Assembly: GCA_009192285.1 (NCBI GenBank)
Contig: CM018607.1
Span: 1,814,689-1,878,688 of the forward strand
Length of the DNA: 64,000 nucleotides
Source of the DNA: Morchella semilibera
Taxonomy: Eukaryota; Ascomycota; Pezizomycetes; Pezizales; Morchellaceae
Direction of reading: 5' to 3'
The notes below the pieces were generated by a model. That model did no database searches. It was not told the DNA's origin and saw only the letters and a program-made list of their open reading frames with translations. A program made the translations under genes and the position numbers. The stretch's first letter is position 1; every line of letters starts with the position of its first letter. This document shows positions 12,442 through 23,600 of the stretch, piece by piece.

Positions 12442-13405
12442 CGTGCGAAAAGGTATAGCGAGAAGAGATCAGAATCGAATCTGGTAAGATAAAATACACG
12501 TATACCTCGCTCACCTATCAGACTCTGATTGTGTGCCCTCAACACCCGGCAGTTACTATCATTTCTAAAACGATATCTAAGATTCGTTGGGGTGTGACGT
12601 CCTGAAGCCCTTTGTGAGGTTGCTGCGAGACTTAATTAGCGCGCGAGTATACCATCTATTACTGAGCTATAGGGCTAATACAGGGAACCTGAGCGTGATC
12701 TAGGTCAAATAGATTTCGATTATCTAGCTTACCTGACGCGGCCTTTCGTCCAAGCAGAGAATAGAGAACTTTGGGGTAATAGTACTCAGCTTCATTCCGG
12801 CCTATCTTCCCTCTTTTTATCACCACCAGTTGTAAAACTAAGACGGAAAGAAGGTTATTAAGAGTATTCTAAGACCTACCAAAAAGTCTTCAACTTTCTC
12901 TAGACCTGATTTAGTTCTATCTTTATCGGCTGCCTAGTCCTAGACCTTTCTCTCTAGTAACTAGGACCCACGCCACAGCTTCATCGGTGTGAGGGGTGTA
13001 GGTGTTATAGGGGTGCGGGTGCCGGTAGGCGTTTCGAATTCGGTAAGAATTGCTTGCGATGAGGAGGATGAGGAGGGGGATGAACGGTGGGGCTATGGGT
13101 CGGGGCCCTCATAGGTGGCAGATAAGGCGAAAAGTAAACATCTTCCCAATTACAACTCGATTTCTATCCATGCTAGCCAAACCTCTAGCCCTCAATGATT
13201 ACTATTTCCTGTCATGGCTATGCGTTCATTTCTTTTGACACCGCCTACGAGACTTCAACCATCTTAGCTATGCCTTATAATTAAGACAGACCAAAAGTCA
13301 GAACTGAAATAACCACCTTCATGACTATATCCGCTCTTCTCTCACTTGCCCGAGACACTGTCCTAGGGTCGAGTTCGGTTGGCTATTTCTACTGCTATAT
13401 ACTAC

Positions 13406-13481
13406 GGGTGTAGGGGCAAGTCTATAGACAGTAGTCGTGGTTGCGGCGTCGGTGGGTGTCAGTAGGCTTACCCCTACACCC
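13406..13481. repeat. Short foldback repeat, copy 2 (GGGTGTAGGGGCAAG family)
   Basis: Arms of 19 bp at 13406-13424 and 13463-13481 are inverted copies with one mismatch. The arm sequence is the same as that of the element at 8024-8082, but the loop differs. Confidence 0.7.
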
Positions 13482-16333
13482 TTAGTACATGATTCTTGCT
13501 GACGTTTGGGATACTACTGGTACCTGGGACTAGTGTTTCCAACGGGTGTGGCTACATGTAGTTTCGATATCAATTGAAACTAAACTGAGCTGAGCTGAAT
13601 CGGGAGTAGAACTGAACTGAGTGGAAAGTAATCTATAATAGGTTACCCTATGGCTAAGATTTTAGGTATTCTAATGCCTCCAAAGAGTCATAACCAAGGC
13701 GGTTCCTCATAGTAGACGTATAATGTCAATTTCGTGCCAGAGATCAGCCTCCCCGGCTCAGCAGAAATAATAAAAAAAAATACATCAAAGAATTAACTTC
13801 TCAGCCATATACATGCAGTCTAGGACCGGTTGAGACTGCCCGGTCCATTTATGGACATTCGCAAATGTCCAATATTCACACAGGGCTCTGTAAACAATCC
13901 TAGCCCCCCCCTAACCCACTGCAACTCGAGTCAATTCTCTATAGAGCTGGTCGGCTGGCCGTGCTGCTTCACGGTCACATCTGACATCTCCGTCCGATAC
14001 GTAAGTTCATTTTGGTTGATATCGTATTACAGCTCGGTTCCCACAAGATAACCCTAACTAACCCTAACGAATATCGGTGTAGTTAACTAACCCTAACTAA
14101 CTGCGCATACCACCCAGAAACATATGCATGATCAAGCGTTGGCAATTATGATTATAACCCAGGGGTAACTATAGGATATATGACTCCGGTACGGAAGGCA
14201 AGGCATCAAATGATGCAGTTCTGAGATCTTGTGGCGGAGCAAATCGATCCGGTGATGCATTAATTTACTGTCGAGGCTTTTGGTAAATGAATCAATCGAT
14301 GTATTACTTTGATTGCTTTGAATCTCAGTGATCTCGATTTAATTACGCTCGCACATGAGTAATAGTATGTGGGTTATGGGTTATATGTCTCTCGTTATAT
14401 TTCTTGTGTTATATTTCTTTAGTATAAATATGGGGTACGTTGTTTCTCCTTCGATAGGGGTTTATTGAGTTCTCAACTCTCTACATCCTTTAAGTGATGC
14501 CTTTATAGTTTTTAATACTTTTTCTGATGCCTTGATATTTTTTTGAATTACTTCCGATGCTTTTATGATGCCTTTTATGATGTCTTTCCATGATAAATTT
14601 CTCTCCATATTTGCTGGATATATAATACTCTTTGATGTCAAAAATATAACAAATGTTATATGGCTGATATAGTGGGGTATCCGCTGAGGATTAGTTCACA
14701 CATTCAGATACCTTTTAAGTCAAATCATATTTTTCGAAGAATTCGATTTCTTTCGCACACTTTCGAAGTATTGCTCTCCCATAGCCTGTTCATTACCGGA
14801 TGCATTACCTCATCTGCGTTACCGCGTGTATTACCAGATCCATTACCCTTCTATTGCCCTCCTATTGGCGATGCATTCCCAGGTACATTTCCAGATAAAA
14901 AATATGATGGAACACAATTCAAATACATTACCAAACACAATTCCGTCAGCACGTTACTAATAGATGGTGCTAACACAGTCTATGGATTCATTTCTCTCAG
15001 GTGGTAGAGTAATATTTACTTAGGCGCAGAATGAGGCTTCTGGCTCGGAGTTTCCGGTAAAAATAACAAAGTTGGTGGCTAAGATACATAGTCAGAAGTA
15101 AAGATATATGCAAGCCTTGCTACAAGTCAGACTAAGAACCTTTGATTCTGTGTAGCTGAGCATGTACATATATATAAGCCACCTTTAACCTACCCAGGTA
15201 TAACCTACTGTGGCTGTAGCTCACTCCCGGGTACGTCTGTAGATTTAAGCTTATTTGTGAAAGCTGCCGGTTCTTTTGTAAAGAATTTTCTCTACTTTTT
15301 CTATCGTAAAATCCTGATAGATACATGCATACTTGTAGTACCCGGCCCTTCATGTATGTATAGCACCTTATTGAATTCATGAAACCTATAGAACTTAATA
15401 GCCTTGTCTCTTCTCGCAAACTTAGGCGATTCCAAAGCAGTTCACAACCCGAAAGACATCGGTCTTTCAGAAATCTCGTATGCTCAAGCAAACGGGAATA
15501 TATACCCCCATTGCTCCCTATATTGAAGGTCCCCGCCCTGAAAACCTAGACATTATATGACAACAAAATAGGCAACCGGCCCCAACGCCACCATATCGCC
15601 ACCGTAGTTAGTTAAATCTTAGCTATAGGTACTATACAGTCGACTCTCGTTATAATCATAGTACACATAATGATACTCTTGTTATAAGGGTTGCAATCGG
15701 TGTTCTCGACATGCCATTTCTTAGTTCATGCCACGTAACGTATCCAATGGGGATGTCGGATATCACGGTACCGGTGAAACCGGATGTCTTAATTTCCTTC
15801 CTTGGCCTAACTATCCTACTACTAGAGGGAGGATATATTTTCCCGGCCCGCAGTAATCTCAACACTCCCACTCAAGCCCAGGAAAAGAATACTTAAAAAA
15901 ATCAAAAACTTATATAGCCTCCTTAAAACCCATAACAACCCTAAACCAAGGGGGGAATACTAGGGAAAAAGAGTACTCCAAATACAAGATAAAAGCAGAT
16001 AAAGACTCCCACTTATCGGGTGTGGTCTTGTATGCTTCCATCATACCATACCGTTCGTTTCGTTAATCCGTTCTCAATACTAGTCATTGTGTTCGTTACA
16101 TTCCGAGTCATATATAGCATTCGTTGCCGACCATTTCAGTAGTTGGTATATATTGTAGCTTTATAGTTCTTTCTTAGTGTGCTTCAAGTTGTTTGACAAA
16201 ATAGTAACATATATCAATATGTTTCATTCGTTCGTTGAATTTGGGGTTTTCGGTGAGTTCTGTGGGCCCTTGGTTGTGACACTAAAGTAATTGATGGAAC
16301 AGCTGTACAGCCTTATGCCTGTCTCTTTTGTTT

Positions 16334-16564
16334 TTATTTCTCGAAGTCGTCGTGATAGCCATATGGTTCCTTCGTAGCTTTAGAATATCCAGAGTAGTCT
16401 GCTTCGATTGTAGACAAAGCTACTACTGATGATTTCCGAGCTTTCCATGAGATGACTACACCACAGAAAATAAATATAGCTATATGTCGATTTTCTATCC
16501 TCTTATCACCAGCCGAGTCTGAATCAAGCGGTACTCCCCCACGCGATCCGCCCCCAAAAATCAC
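16334..16564 (-). pseudogene. Ty1/copia RNase H fragment
   Basis: The minus-strand frame contains a recognisable C-terminal copia RNase H signature: a short SDSAGDK segment, then ISWKARKSSVVALST, then EADY and SKATKEP. Intact families have D-A-D-W-A-G-D, I-S-W-K-S-[KR]-K-Q and S-T-E-A-E-Y at these places. The frame starts abruptly and has lost the reverse transcriptase and the end of RNase H, so it is a truncated remnant. A long T run near 16686-16702 lies about 120 bp beyond its 5' side. Confidence 0.7.
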
Positions 16565-17489
16565 CTACCAGGCACAGAAGTCATTGGGTCGTGGTAGTCG
16601 TGGTCGTTGTCGTCAGGCCGTGGTCGTCATGCCGCCATGTCGGTCGAGTGATATTTCATGAGGCCCCAAGACACGATTTTTTGGCCCTTTTTTTTTTTTT
16701 TTTGTTTACATCAGTAATCATATCCAGCCTATAAGGCTATGACGATATGATTTTTTGGCCCTATTTTCGGTGCACCGAGGGGTAAAGTACATGTAGACAG
16801 GTGCCTTGAGGGAATTGCACCTATATAGTTGTCACGTAATTACATGTAGTGGCGGTAGGTGCATGCCGTATGAACTATAAATAAATAAAATAAATGAATA
16901 AATCAGTGATGGTGTGGTCAGGGCGAGTGATAGTGTATGATTAAAGCAACGAGCGCGGTTGGAGAAAGTGATATGCATCGAATATTTTTACCTCGCCCAT
17001 TCGGGGTGTGTTGTTTGCCATCGACCTTTATGGAGTGTGAATTGTTGCCTGGTATGTGCGGTTCCTATGAATGACGTGCAGGGTGGTTCCTGGATGTGAC
17101 GTGCATGTAGGCTTTATTGATAATGAGTGTTTTCCTGGGGGACTCCGGGGGGGGGGGGTGCAGAGGGGTGTATCCTCATGCACTTTGACTGGTCTAATCA
17201 GGCACGATTATTTTAGTTGAATTTTGGCTCTGGTTTTGTTTAGAGTAAATATGGAGGCATTTGACGTCGAGGCTCTGGTTCCTATAGATCACATATATTT
17301 AATAGCTGAATGAAGTGAGATTGGTTTAGTGATGTGCAATCGGGTTGGGATTTTGCGGGTTTGTGTGTTTGCGCCGATCTGTGGGGCGGATTTGTGTGGT
17401 TGCGAGGACTTGTAAGGAGAGATTTGTGTGGAAGCGGATTTTGCAGGGTTCGGCACGATCCGATCGGACAGGAGTGGCGATCTAATCTT

Positions 17490-17680
17490 ATCTGCAGGGT
17501 TGCCAATTTCCGGGGTGCAGGTGGTGGACTTGGCGCAACCGGGTTGCGCTTGGCGCCCCTCCGCACACCCGCACACCCGCACACCCGCGAGTCGCGGAGT
17601 CGTATGGTGGGCGGACCGTAGTGGACCGCAATGTGGAAAAAGATGCGGAGGCAACCCGCAGGACGTTGATAGGGCGCGCT
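17490..17680. repeat. GC-rich island with GCACACCC repeat
   Basis: This GC-rich patch in AT-rich surroundings starts with GCAGGGTTGCCAATTT and contains a tandem GCACACCC array near 17562-17590. Such features are often seen at the ends of hAT-like elements, but I found no matching opposite end. The ORFs through it are on both strands and have no domain. Confidence 0.4.
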
Positions 17681-18101
17681 TACAGAAGCTGAAAAAGAAA
17701 AAGAAAACATCCGGAATCCTCTATCTGGAGCCATATATATGTGACTGGGTAGCCCACACGGCCGTTGGTACGTACCCATCCATGAATTACTAGCCAATGG
17801 TAATCATTGACAACCTCTCTTTGGGATGGCCTATATACAATGACGGACGGATGGGTAAGAACACCCGGATTGGACCCCTTTTTATAATATTATAGTACAA
17901 GCCAAGAATGGAAAGAGGAGGAATGAGCGTGACTAGCATAAAATGAAAATAAATAGTAGGAAGAACCCTAACGGACAGCCTGGCAACGTTTGGCAGTCAT
18001 CAATTCTACGGAAGTTAGGGCAAGTAGGTCGGCATAACCGTTGACTAGATAATCGTATGTATAGGTATGACAATTAGACACACAAAACTACTGGTTCATT
18101 C

Positions 18102-18865
18102 TCAGCGGGTTGGTCTCTCATCTCTAGTACTCTTAACCTCAACGTAGCAGTCCGAGAAAAATTCGAGTGGCACGTCCTCTTCATTGACTTCAGCGTGGAA
18201 TAACGCAAATTCCGTCGCCCCGTTATCTGGGGAGGGGGCGCTCCTGTGATCTAGCCTGGGTACGCATAAGTTTTACTAGAGCAGAAAAACGTGATCCTGT
18301 CAAAGCTTGCTCGGTGTGGCTTACCAGTGCGATTCACGATGCTCCCATAGCCGTATCTCTGTTTTAAAGACCTCATGGCACTCGAACCAATTACAAACAT
18401 AGTTCATTCTATAGTAATTGTTAATACAGCCCCCAAACAATTAGGCGTAAACCTGTCAAAGGTTGCTCAATGTGGCTTACCCGTGCAATTCCATCCTATG
18501 CTCCCTCAGTTCTCCTTCTGTTTTAAAACGCTTACGGCACACACCTTCATCACAACGATGTCCCATCCTATCGTAGCTATTAACACAGTCTTTGAGCAAG
18601 TAGATGTAGTGCTGTCAAAGCTTGCTCGACGTAGCTTACCCGTGCTCATACCGGATATGGCTCTCCAGATTGTATTTGTTCATGTATACCTTCCGGCACC
18701 CAGGGTCTTCACAAACAAAGCGGCTGCCCGAGAGGCGGCTATTAGCATTGTCTTGAAACAGAGACCAGCGGGTAACCTTAGCGGTGGTTCACATACTGTT
18801 GGCTTTCTGCCTGTAGCCTTTTTTGCCTTCAAACCGTTAGTCTTTGCACCATTTAATGGACACAT
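18102..18865 (-). CDS. C2H2 zinc-finger protein, five exons
   Basis: Exons on the minus strand: 18865-18777, 18738-18640, 18576-18481, 18408-18325 and 18255-18102, joining to 173 aa. Three C2H2 fingers sit on consecutive exons: one starting CEDPGC and ending HIRYEH, one starting CDEGVC and ending HRMELH, and one starting CNWFEC and ending HRESH. All four introns are phase 2 with GT..AG ends; three begin GTAAGC. Splicing removes every stop and leaves a continuous acidic C-terminus, which argues against chance. The role is probably nucleic-acid binding; the target is unknown. The gene lies about 280 bp downstream of the kinase in the same direction. A perfect 13-bp hairpin sits 10 bp upstream of the ATG. 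The plus-strand 169-codon frame over this gene is its antisense shadow. The start is the first ATG in frame; an upstream exon is possible. Confidence 0.75.
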
Positions 18866-18874
18866 GATACTCAC

Positions 18875-18927
18875 TAAGTCCTGAGAATTCTTGGTAGCAA
18901 CGGGCTCACAAAGTTTCTCAGGACTTA
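18875..18927. repeat. Perfect 13-bp inverted repeat
   Basis: TAAGTCCTGAGAA at 18875-18887 and TTCTCAGGACTTA at 18915-18927 are perfect inverted copies with a 27-bp loop. A related hairpin in the opposite orientation, with a 20-21 bp shared word (GACTTAATTA then [AG]CGC[AG]CGAGTA), lies at about 12605-12650. It could be a dispersed element or a regulatory structure in the 5' region of the zinc-finger gene. Confidence 0.65.
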
Positions 18928-19146
18928 ATTAACGCACGAGTAGATGGGTTATGGTACTACCAACCTTCGCTCTTCTCCACCGGAACTCTCTTGTCCTCTT
19001 TTCTTTCCCGAAGTATCTTCGGCTTGTATCGGAGGTAGTGTTAGTGGTACAAGCGCTCGTCCTGTCGTTATAATTAGTATTGAAGACCTAGTAGCCCCCG
19101 CAGCCCCAACAAGCCCGACATTCGCCGCGTTAGGCACCGACACCGA

Positions 19147-20631
19147 TCACATACCCTTATTATATTCTTTATTTCTTATCCCACCCCCAGTAAACCAGTC
19201 GTGTATCAAAGCCTGAAGGGCGCTAGGCCTTTTCTCAGGCTCAGGAGTCATGAGCTTGGTGATGAACTGGATTCCGAGTGCACTGATATTATTCTCAATA
19301 AGCTCCTGACGTGGAAACGGCACTACACCAGTAGTATAATCCATATAAGTCTTGAACCCTATTAAAGGCAGCCTCTTTGTGAAAACATAAAAAAGAACAC
19401 AGCCGAGCGACCAGAGGTCAGCTTTAAATGTGTAAGCCTCCGAATCTGTATCACCATAGTTGAGGACCTCGGGTGCTATATAGCCCTCTGTACCAATAGC
19501 CGTCCTTAACCGTGTGCCAACAGCAAGCTTTGCGCAGCCGAAGTCAGCCAACTTGATGCGAAGAGGCCCCGGGAATGAAGAGACCACGAGGATATTCTAT
19601 GTCTGGGTTAGCACTCTAGAGGTTCGTGGGTTCCTAAAAGGCATCACCTCAGGCTTAAGATCACGATGGCAGAGGTGGTTTCTGTGCATGATGTCCAATC
19701 CTTCAACAAGTTGTTGCCCAATGTTTCTTCCATCATCTTCCGACAGCTTCTGTCGTGCAACAAGGGCCATCAAATCCCCCAGTTCAATGTATTCCATCGC
19801 GAAATAGATTGACTCATCATCCTCCCACCAGCCGTGAAACTGAACAAAGTGTTCCGGATACTAGCAAATGGAAGAAATATTAGTCTCTAGCTATGTCGAG
19901 CTAGTATTCGGAAGGTATTGGGATAGGGCTACGCAAAGCCGGCGCCTCTCCAGCCCAGGGCCTGTCACGAAGGTACAGTTTCCGGTAGAATTACTGCAGA
20001 AGCAGGGGTTGGCGAGTGTGCTAGAAACGTCTAACGAGTATCAAAATCTGTGAATTCTACTAACAAAACCTCCTAACTTCAGAAATTTCGGTCCACTTTT
20101 GAAGCCGTGAACTGCTGAAACCCACCTAAAGTCCGCCTGAGGTTCCCCCTCACCCAATCATAGCACTCGCCGACCTTTGCGGGCCCACAACGCTCGCCTG
20201 CCCTTCTTTTCGCGGTGGTTCTACCGGAAACTGTACAGCGATTGGGAAAATTATTGTAGAAACAAGTTCCAAAAGCAGGGTTTAGTTGGCTGCCCCGGCC
20301 AATAGGACTTCTACCATACTTCTGTGATAAATTTCCCCATCGCTGTACAAGCAAGGATGCATGGATGTACCTGTTTTAACTTTATCAAAGCATGCAGCTC
20401 TCGACACCCGATAACGGTTGGCGTTGTAACCCTAGAGATTTCTTTAACCGCCCGAACACTACCATCTTCTCCTTTGACAAGTCGTAGCGTGCCATAGGTT
20501 CCTCTACCCAACACCTTGAGCTTTTTCCACCTCTGAAGCTTGTCTGTACCCGGGATAGGCTGATCCCAACAATCGTGGAAGGGGGTTGTCGGAAGTCGAT
20601 CATCTTCGAAAGGTAAGAGTAGATCCGACAT
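19147..20631 (-). CDS. Serine/threonine protein kinase, three exons
   Basis: Exons 20631-20371, 19860-19648 and 19596-19147 join in phase 0 to give 307 aa. The kinase core looks intact: glycine loop GRGTYG (42-47), lysine in AVKE (K63), alpha-C glutamate in CRELH, catalytic HRD in HRDLKPEN (152-159, split by intron 2), DFG (176-178), then GTEGYIAPE and the ADLWSLGC block. It ends soon after the C-lobe, so it is close to a bare kinase domain with a 35-residue N-terminal extension. The fold resembles CAMK-type fungal kinases; the substrate cannot be told. Intron 1 is 510 bp, ten times the size of intron 2 (51 bp), because it carries a foldback insertion. Exon 2 restores the expected YPEHFVQFHGWW strand, which supports the junction. 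Confidence 0.85.
19973..20236. mobile_element. Foldback (MITE-like) insertion in kinase intron 1
   Basis: Two nested pairs of inverted arms are visible. The outer pair is 18 bp and perfect (19973-19990 GTACAGTTTCCGGTAGAA against 20219-20236). The inner pair is imperfect (20007-20022 against 20162-20175). The roughly 140-bp centre is non-coding. The element explains why this intron is unusually long. Confidence 0.65.
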
Positions 20632-23600
20632 CTTATGAAGGTGAGATCAGCAGCTTTGATACGATTCAGAGTAGCTGATGGTGTTGTTACCCGGTATTGT
20701 GCCTCCAGTATTGTGATGTGTCGTCCAGGCCCCTATCGAATCTCTTTCGCCTTGTGTGGCGCCTACATCAGACAGGTATCCTATGCGCCACATCTCCAAT
20801 CACACTTATTACACGTAATTACTTGAGAAGCAATAGAGCAGCCTGCTTATACAAAATGATATTTTTAATTAGGGATGACCACAAAGTAAAACTCATGATC
20901 AAGCGTGGGTGGAGTATAAGGATAGGGACATTCCGCCCGTCACGTCAGACAGTCAAGCAGTTGAGTTTATTCGTGCCTCTCAATATAATATCGTGTTATA
21001 TTTCCAACAATTAAACTGTGCCCTCAAAATCCGAGTGAGATCAAGTGACCTAACTACCAAAGAACGGAACACTCACGTGCTTGAGGGTAGTCGATCTCCA
21101 AGTCCTGCACACCTAATACATGTCGTCTCTCAAGGATTTGACACGCCCAATATCACCGGGAATTACTAGCTGGGTTTAAGTTGTGTATGAGGGACCTAAA
21201 TGTTGCCTTACCAAGAGTAACAGGGTGTTATAGTATTCCACCAACCACTTAGGAATGAAAAAAGACTAATTTATTGATGGAAAACAGGTAAAAAAAAAAG
21301 ATCATATATAGAGTATTACAAACAGGGTCAAATCTTACTCCTAGAGAAATTGAAAAGCTCCCTGGGATATCTATTGCTCGATAGTCTACTAGCAGGTGGG
21401 ATCTCTTTGTGCGCCTGGCGAAGAATTCCCCTGCGGGCTTTTAATTAGTTTTTGAATCAACATTCTGTTACCAAATTATAAAGATGGAGCACGAGTGACT
21501 AGGGAGAGTATTTAGTGTATTAGACCTAAATACTATCCCGACTGCAATTCTGAGCAGAACATTTCTGAGTATATTGCAGTGCGTTTATTGCATTCAGGAT
21601 CACAGAAAACATGTATCCACGCAATAGTGATCACACTCTCCTTCTTGATATCCCGTCGAGCCAATGGGGCGCCCCAAGTGCGAAGCTTAGAAATGTGTAA
21701 ATCTTTCTCGCTAGCCGGAAACCCAAGAGTAACAGTTATATGAAAAAATAGAGAGTAAAACAGGAATCGCTAGTACATAGATATGGTTGAATAGTAATAT
21801 TAGTAAAATATCGGAAAATAGGACATGGAGAAATGAGCAGCGTATACACGTAGGGACACGCAGAACGTGGATAAGTATATCCGAACACTTCTTTATCTCT
21901 CCGGGCAAGGACTCCTGTTGCTAACGGTGTTATTGTAGGCGTATATGGAATATATTTTTAATTCTCATTCAAGTAGACCCTACAACTTCAAAATACGCAC
22001 AGTACACAAAGGCACACAAAGATATAGTCTCCACTCAAACACCCGGAATAAACCAGCGCTAAAATGGCAACTGAAACCCATCACACAGGCTGTCCCGTTA
22101 ATCGCAAAACCTTCCCGCTGGAGCTGTTTGGGGTAGTAGTAATGGTACCACGGACACTACCCCCGCCGCTATCATCGCTCTATCTTGCGTGACACTGGTC
22201 CGCTATATATCTGCAAATCAGAGTCGGTGTTGGCGGGGGTTATAAGAAAAAATACACCTCCGATGGTAAGCGTTACAGAGATCCCAAATTATCATGGATA
22301 CTCTTTGGCATATTTAAGTAACGACCTTCTAGTGTTGGTAATATTGCCCGGGTTTAGGGGGAAGATGAAAACGTGAAGCTATAGCTAGGGTAGTCTTGTG
22401 CTCCTAACCCGACTAAATAAGAAGGCAATTGTACCGTTAGTTAGGTTAGGGTTAGGGTTAGTTAGGTTTAGTTAGAACTACATGTAACTTTGTAAGTGTC
22501 ACACCTTCAGGATACACGATGTATAATGGAAATGATTGCTTGCCGGCGATTCACATCTAGTCAGAAAGATGCAAGGACGGCTAGAGAGTCTAAAACGACT
22601 CGGTAATAACTATAATTTCCACCCGCCTACTACCAGTCACCGGAGCCGGAGAACAAGTGGGTAGCCCAGTGAGCCCGCGCTAGAGCTTGTGATAGACTTG
22701 AGTTCACTTGGCTGGGCGCTTTTATGGAATTGTATCTAGAGTGTGGGATTTTGGGAGCTACGATGGTTCTGCAGGTTAAGAGTATACATAGAGGTTTGTA
22801 TAGCACGTAGGAGTAGATCTTAATCATTTATATCCACTTATATCCTAAAACCCAACCTCTTAGGCTCCTGCAGGTTTGTTCTCTCCACAACCTCAAATAT
22901 AAAGCTAGAAACCGGAGATACTAGATATTAAACGTTGTAGACTCCCTGCTCCTGCATTTGTGTAAAGTCAAGACGTCCCAATTTAGCTATGACCGCCTAG
23001 TATGATAAAGGGAAATCTACTGCCATTGCGTCTAGGCCTAGCAGTCTTTAAGTATCTGCTGGTATATATGCCTGCAGCTGCCACGGAGCTGACAATGCAT
23101 ATAAATGTGAGGATTATATTAGGAAAGCATTGTTTAAAGTGGGCATCGAACTATTTGTAATGTATTCCAGCATTCGGCTTCGTGATGGGGAACGGGTGAG
23201 CGAGAGGGAGAAAGGAAGTGACAGAGAATTTAAGGAAACCCCAACCAATTATCACTTGGCAAACCTGCTCCTCAGAATTTTCCTAGGCAAAAATATTTTG
23301 TGATAGTTTGCTCGTCTGCAATTAGGTTAATTCTCCTCATTGCTGGATTAGCACATATATTGAATTACTAGGGCTTGACCTTTGGATAACTTTGCCTGAG
23401 CTTATTCAAGTTATGAGGAGTTAGGCTTAAGCTGAGTACCCAAGATTGTTCGGTCCGTTAGCGTTGGTATCCATATACTCTTACACTGGGAATATTTTTA
23501 TGACTGAGGTACTACGATGGAGCCTTGTGTCAGCCCGGCTCAAAAAAAAAAAGAAAGGAAAACAGCCCGGGTAGATGAGGCACTGAAATTAACTAATTAT

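Larger units (their letters stand above)
3889..18101. other. 14-kb gene desert
   Basis: No open frame here carries a domain I recognise or splices into a convincing protein. The content is AT-rich single-copy-looking DNA mixed with microsatellites, G-rich and pyrimidine-rich tracts, short foldback repeats, an LTR-like segment and a copia scrap, listed separately. A 119-codon minus-strand frame at 15132-15491 is the only longer unexplained one; I could not link it to a family. Short telomere-like seeds (CCCTAA or TTAGGG) occur near 4763, 5493 and 14048-14100. Confidence 0.6.

Noticed and set aside
12440-12680. Possible tRNA gene
   Set aside because: B-box-like and A-box-like words occur, but no cloverleaf with a proper acceptor stem and T arm can be drawn.
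15132-15491. 119-codon minus-strand frame
   Set aside because: No family recognised, no splice partners, and no clear codon bias; left as an unexplained frame in the desert.
15638-15700. Pogo/Fot1-like terminal repeat (CAGTCGACTCTCGTTATAA)
   Set aside because: The word resembles ends of such elements, but no matching opposite end or transposase fragment was found nearby.
18375-18884. 169-codon plus-strand open frame with internal repeats
   Set aside because: It is antisense to the spliced zinc-finger gene; its repeats come from the duplicated exon-intron units, and the minus strand shows exact C2H2 spacing and splice sites.
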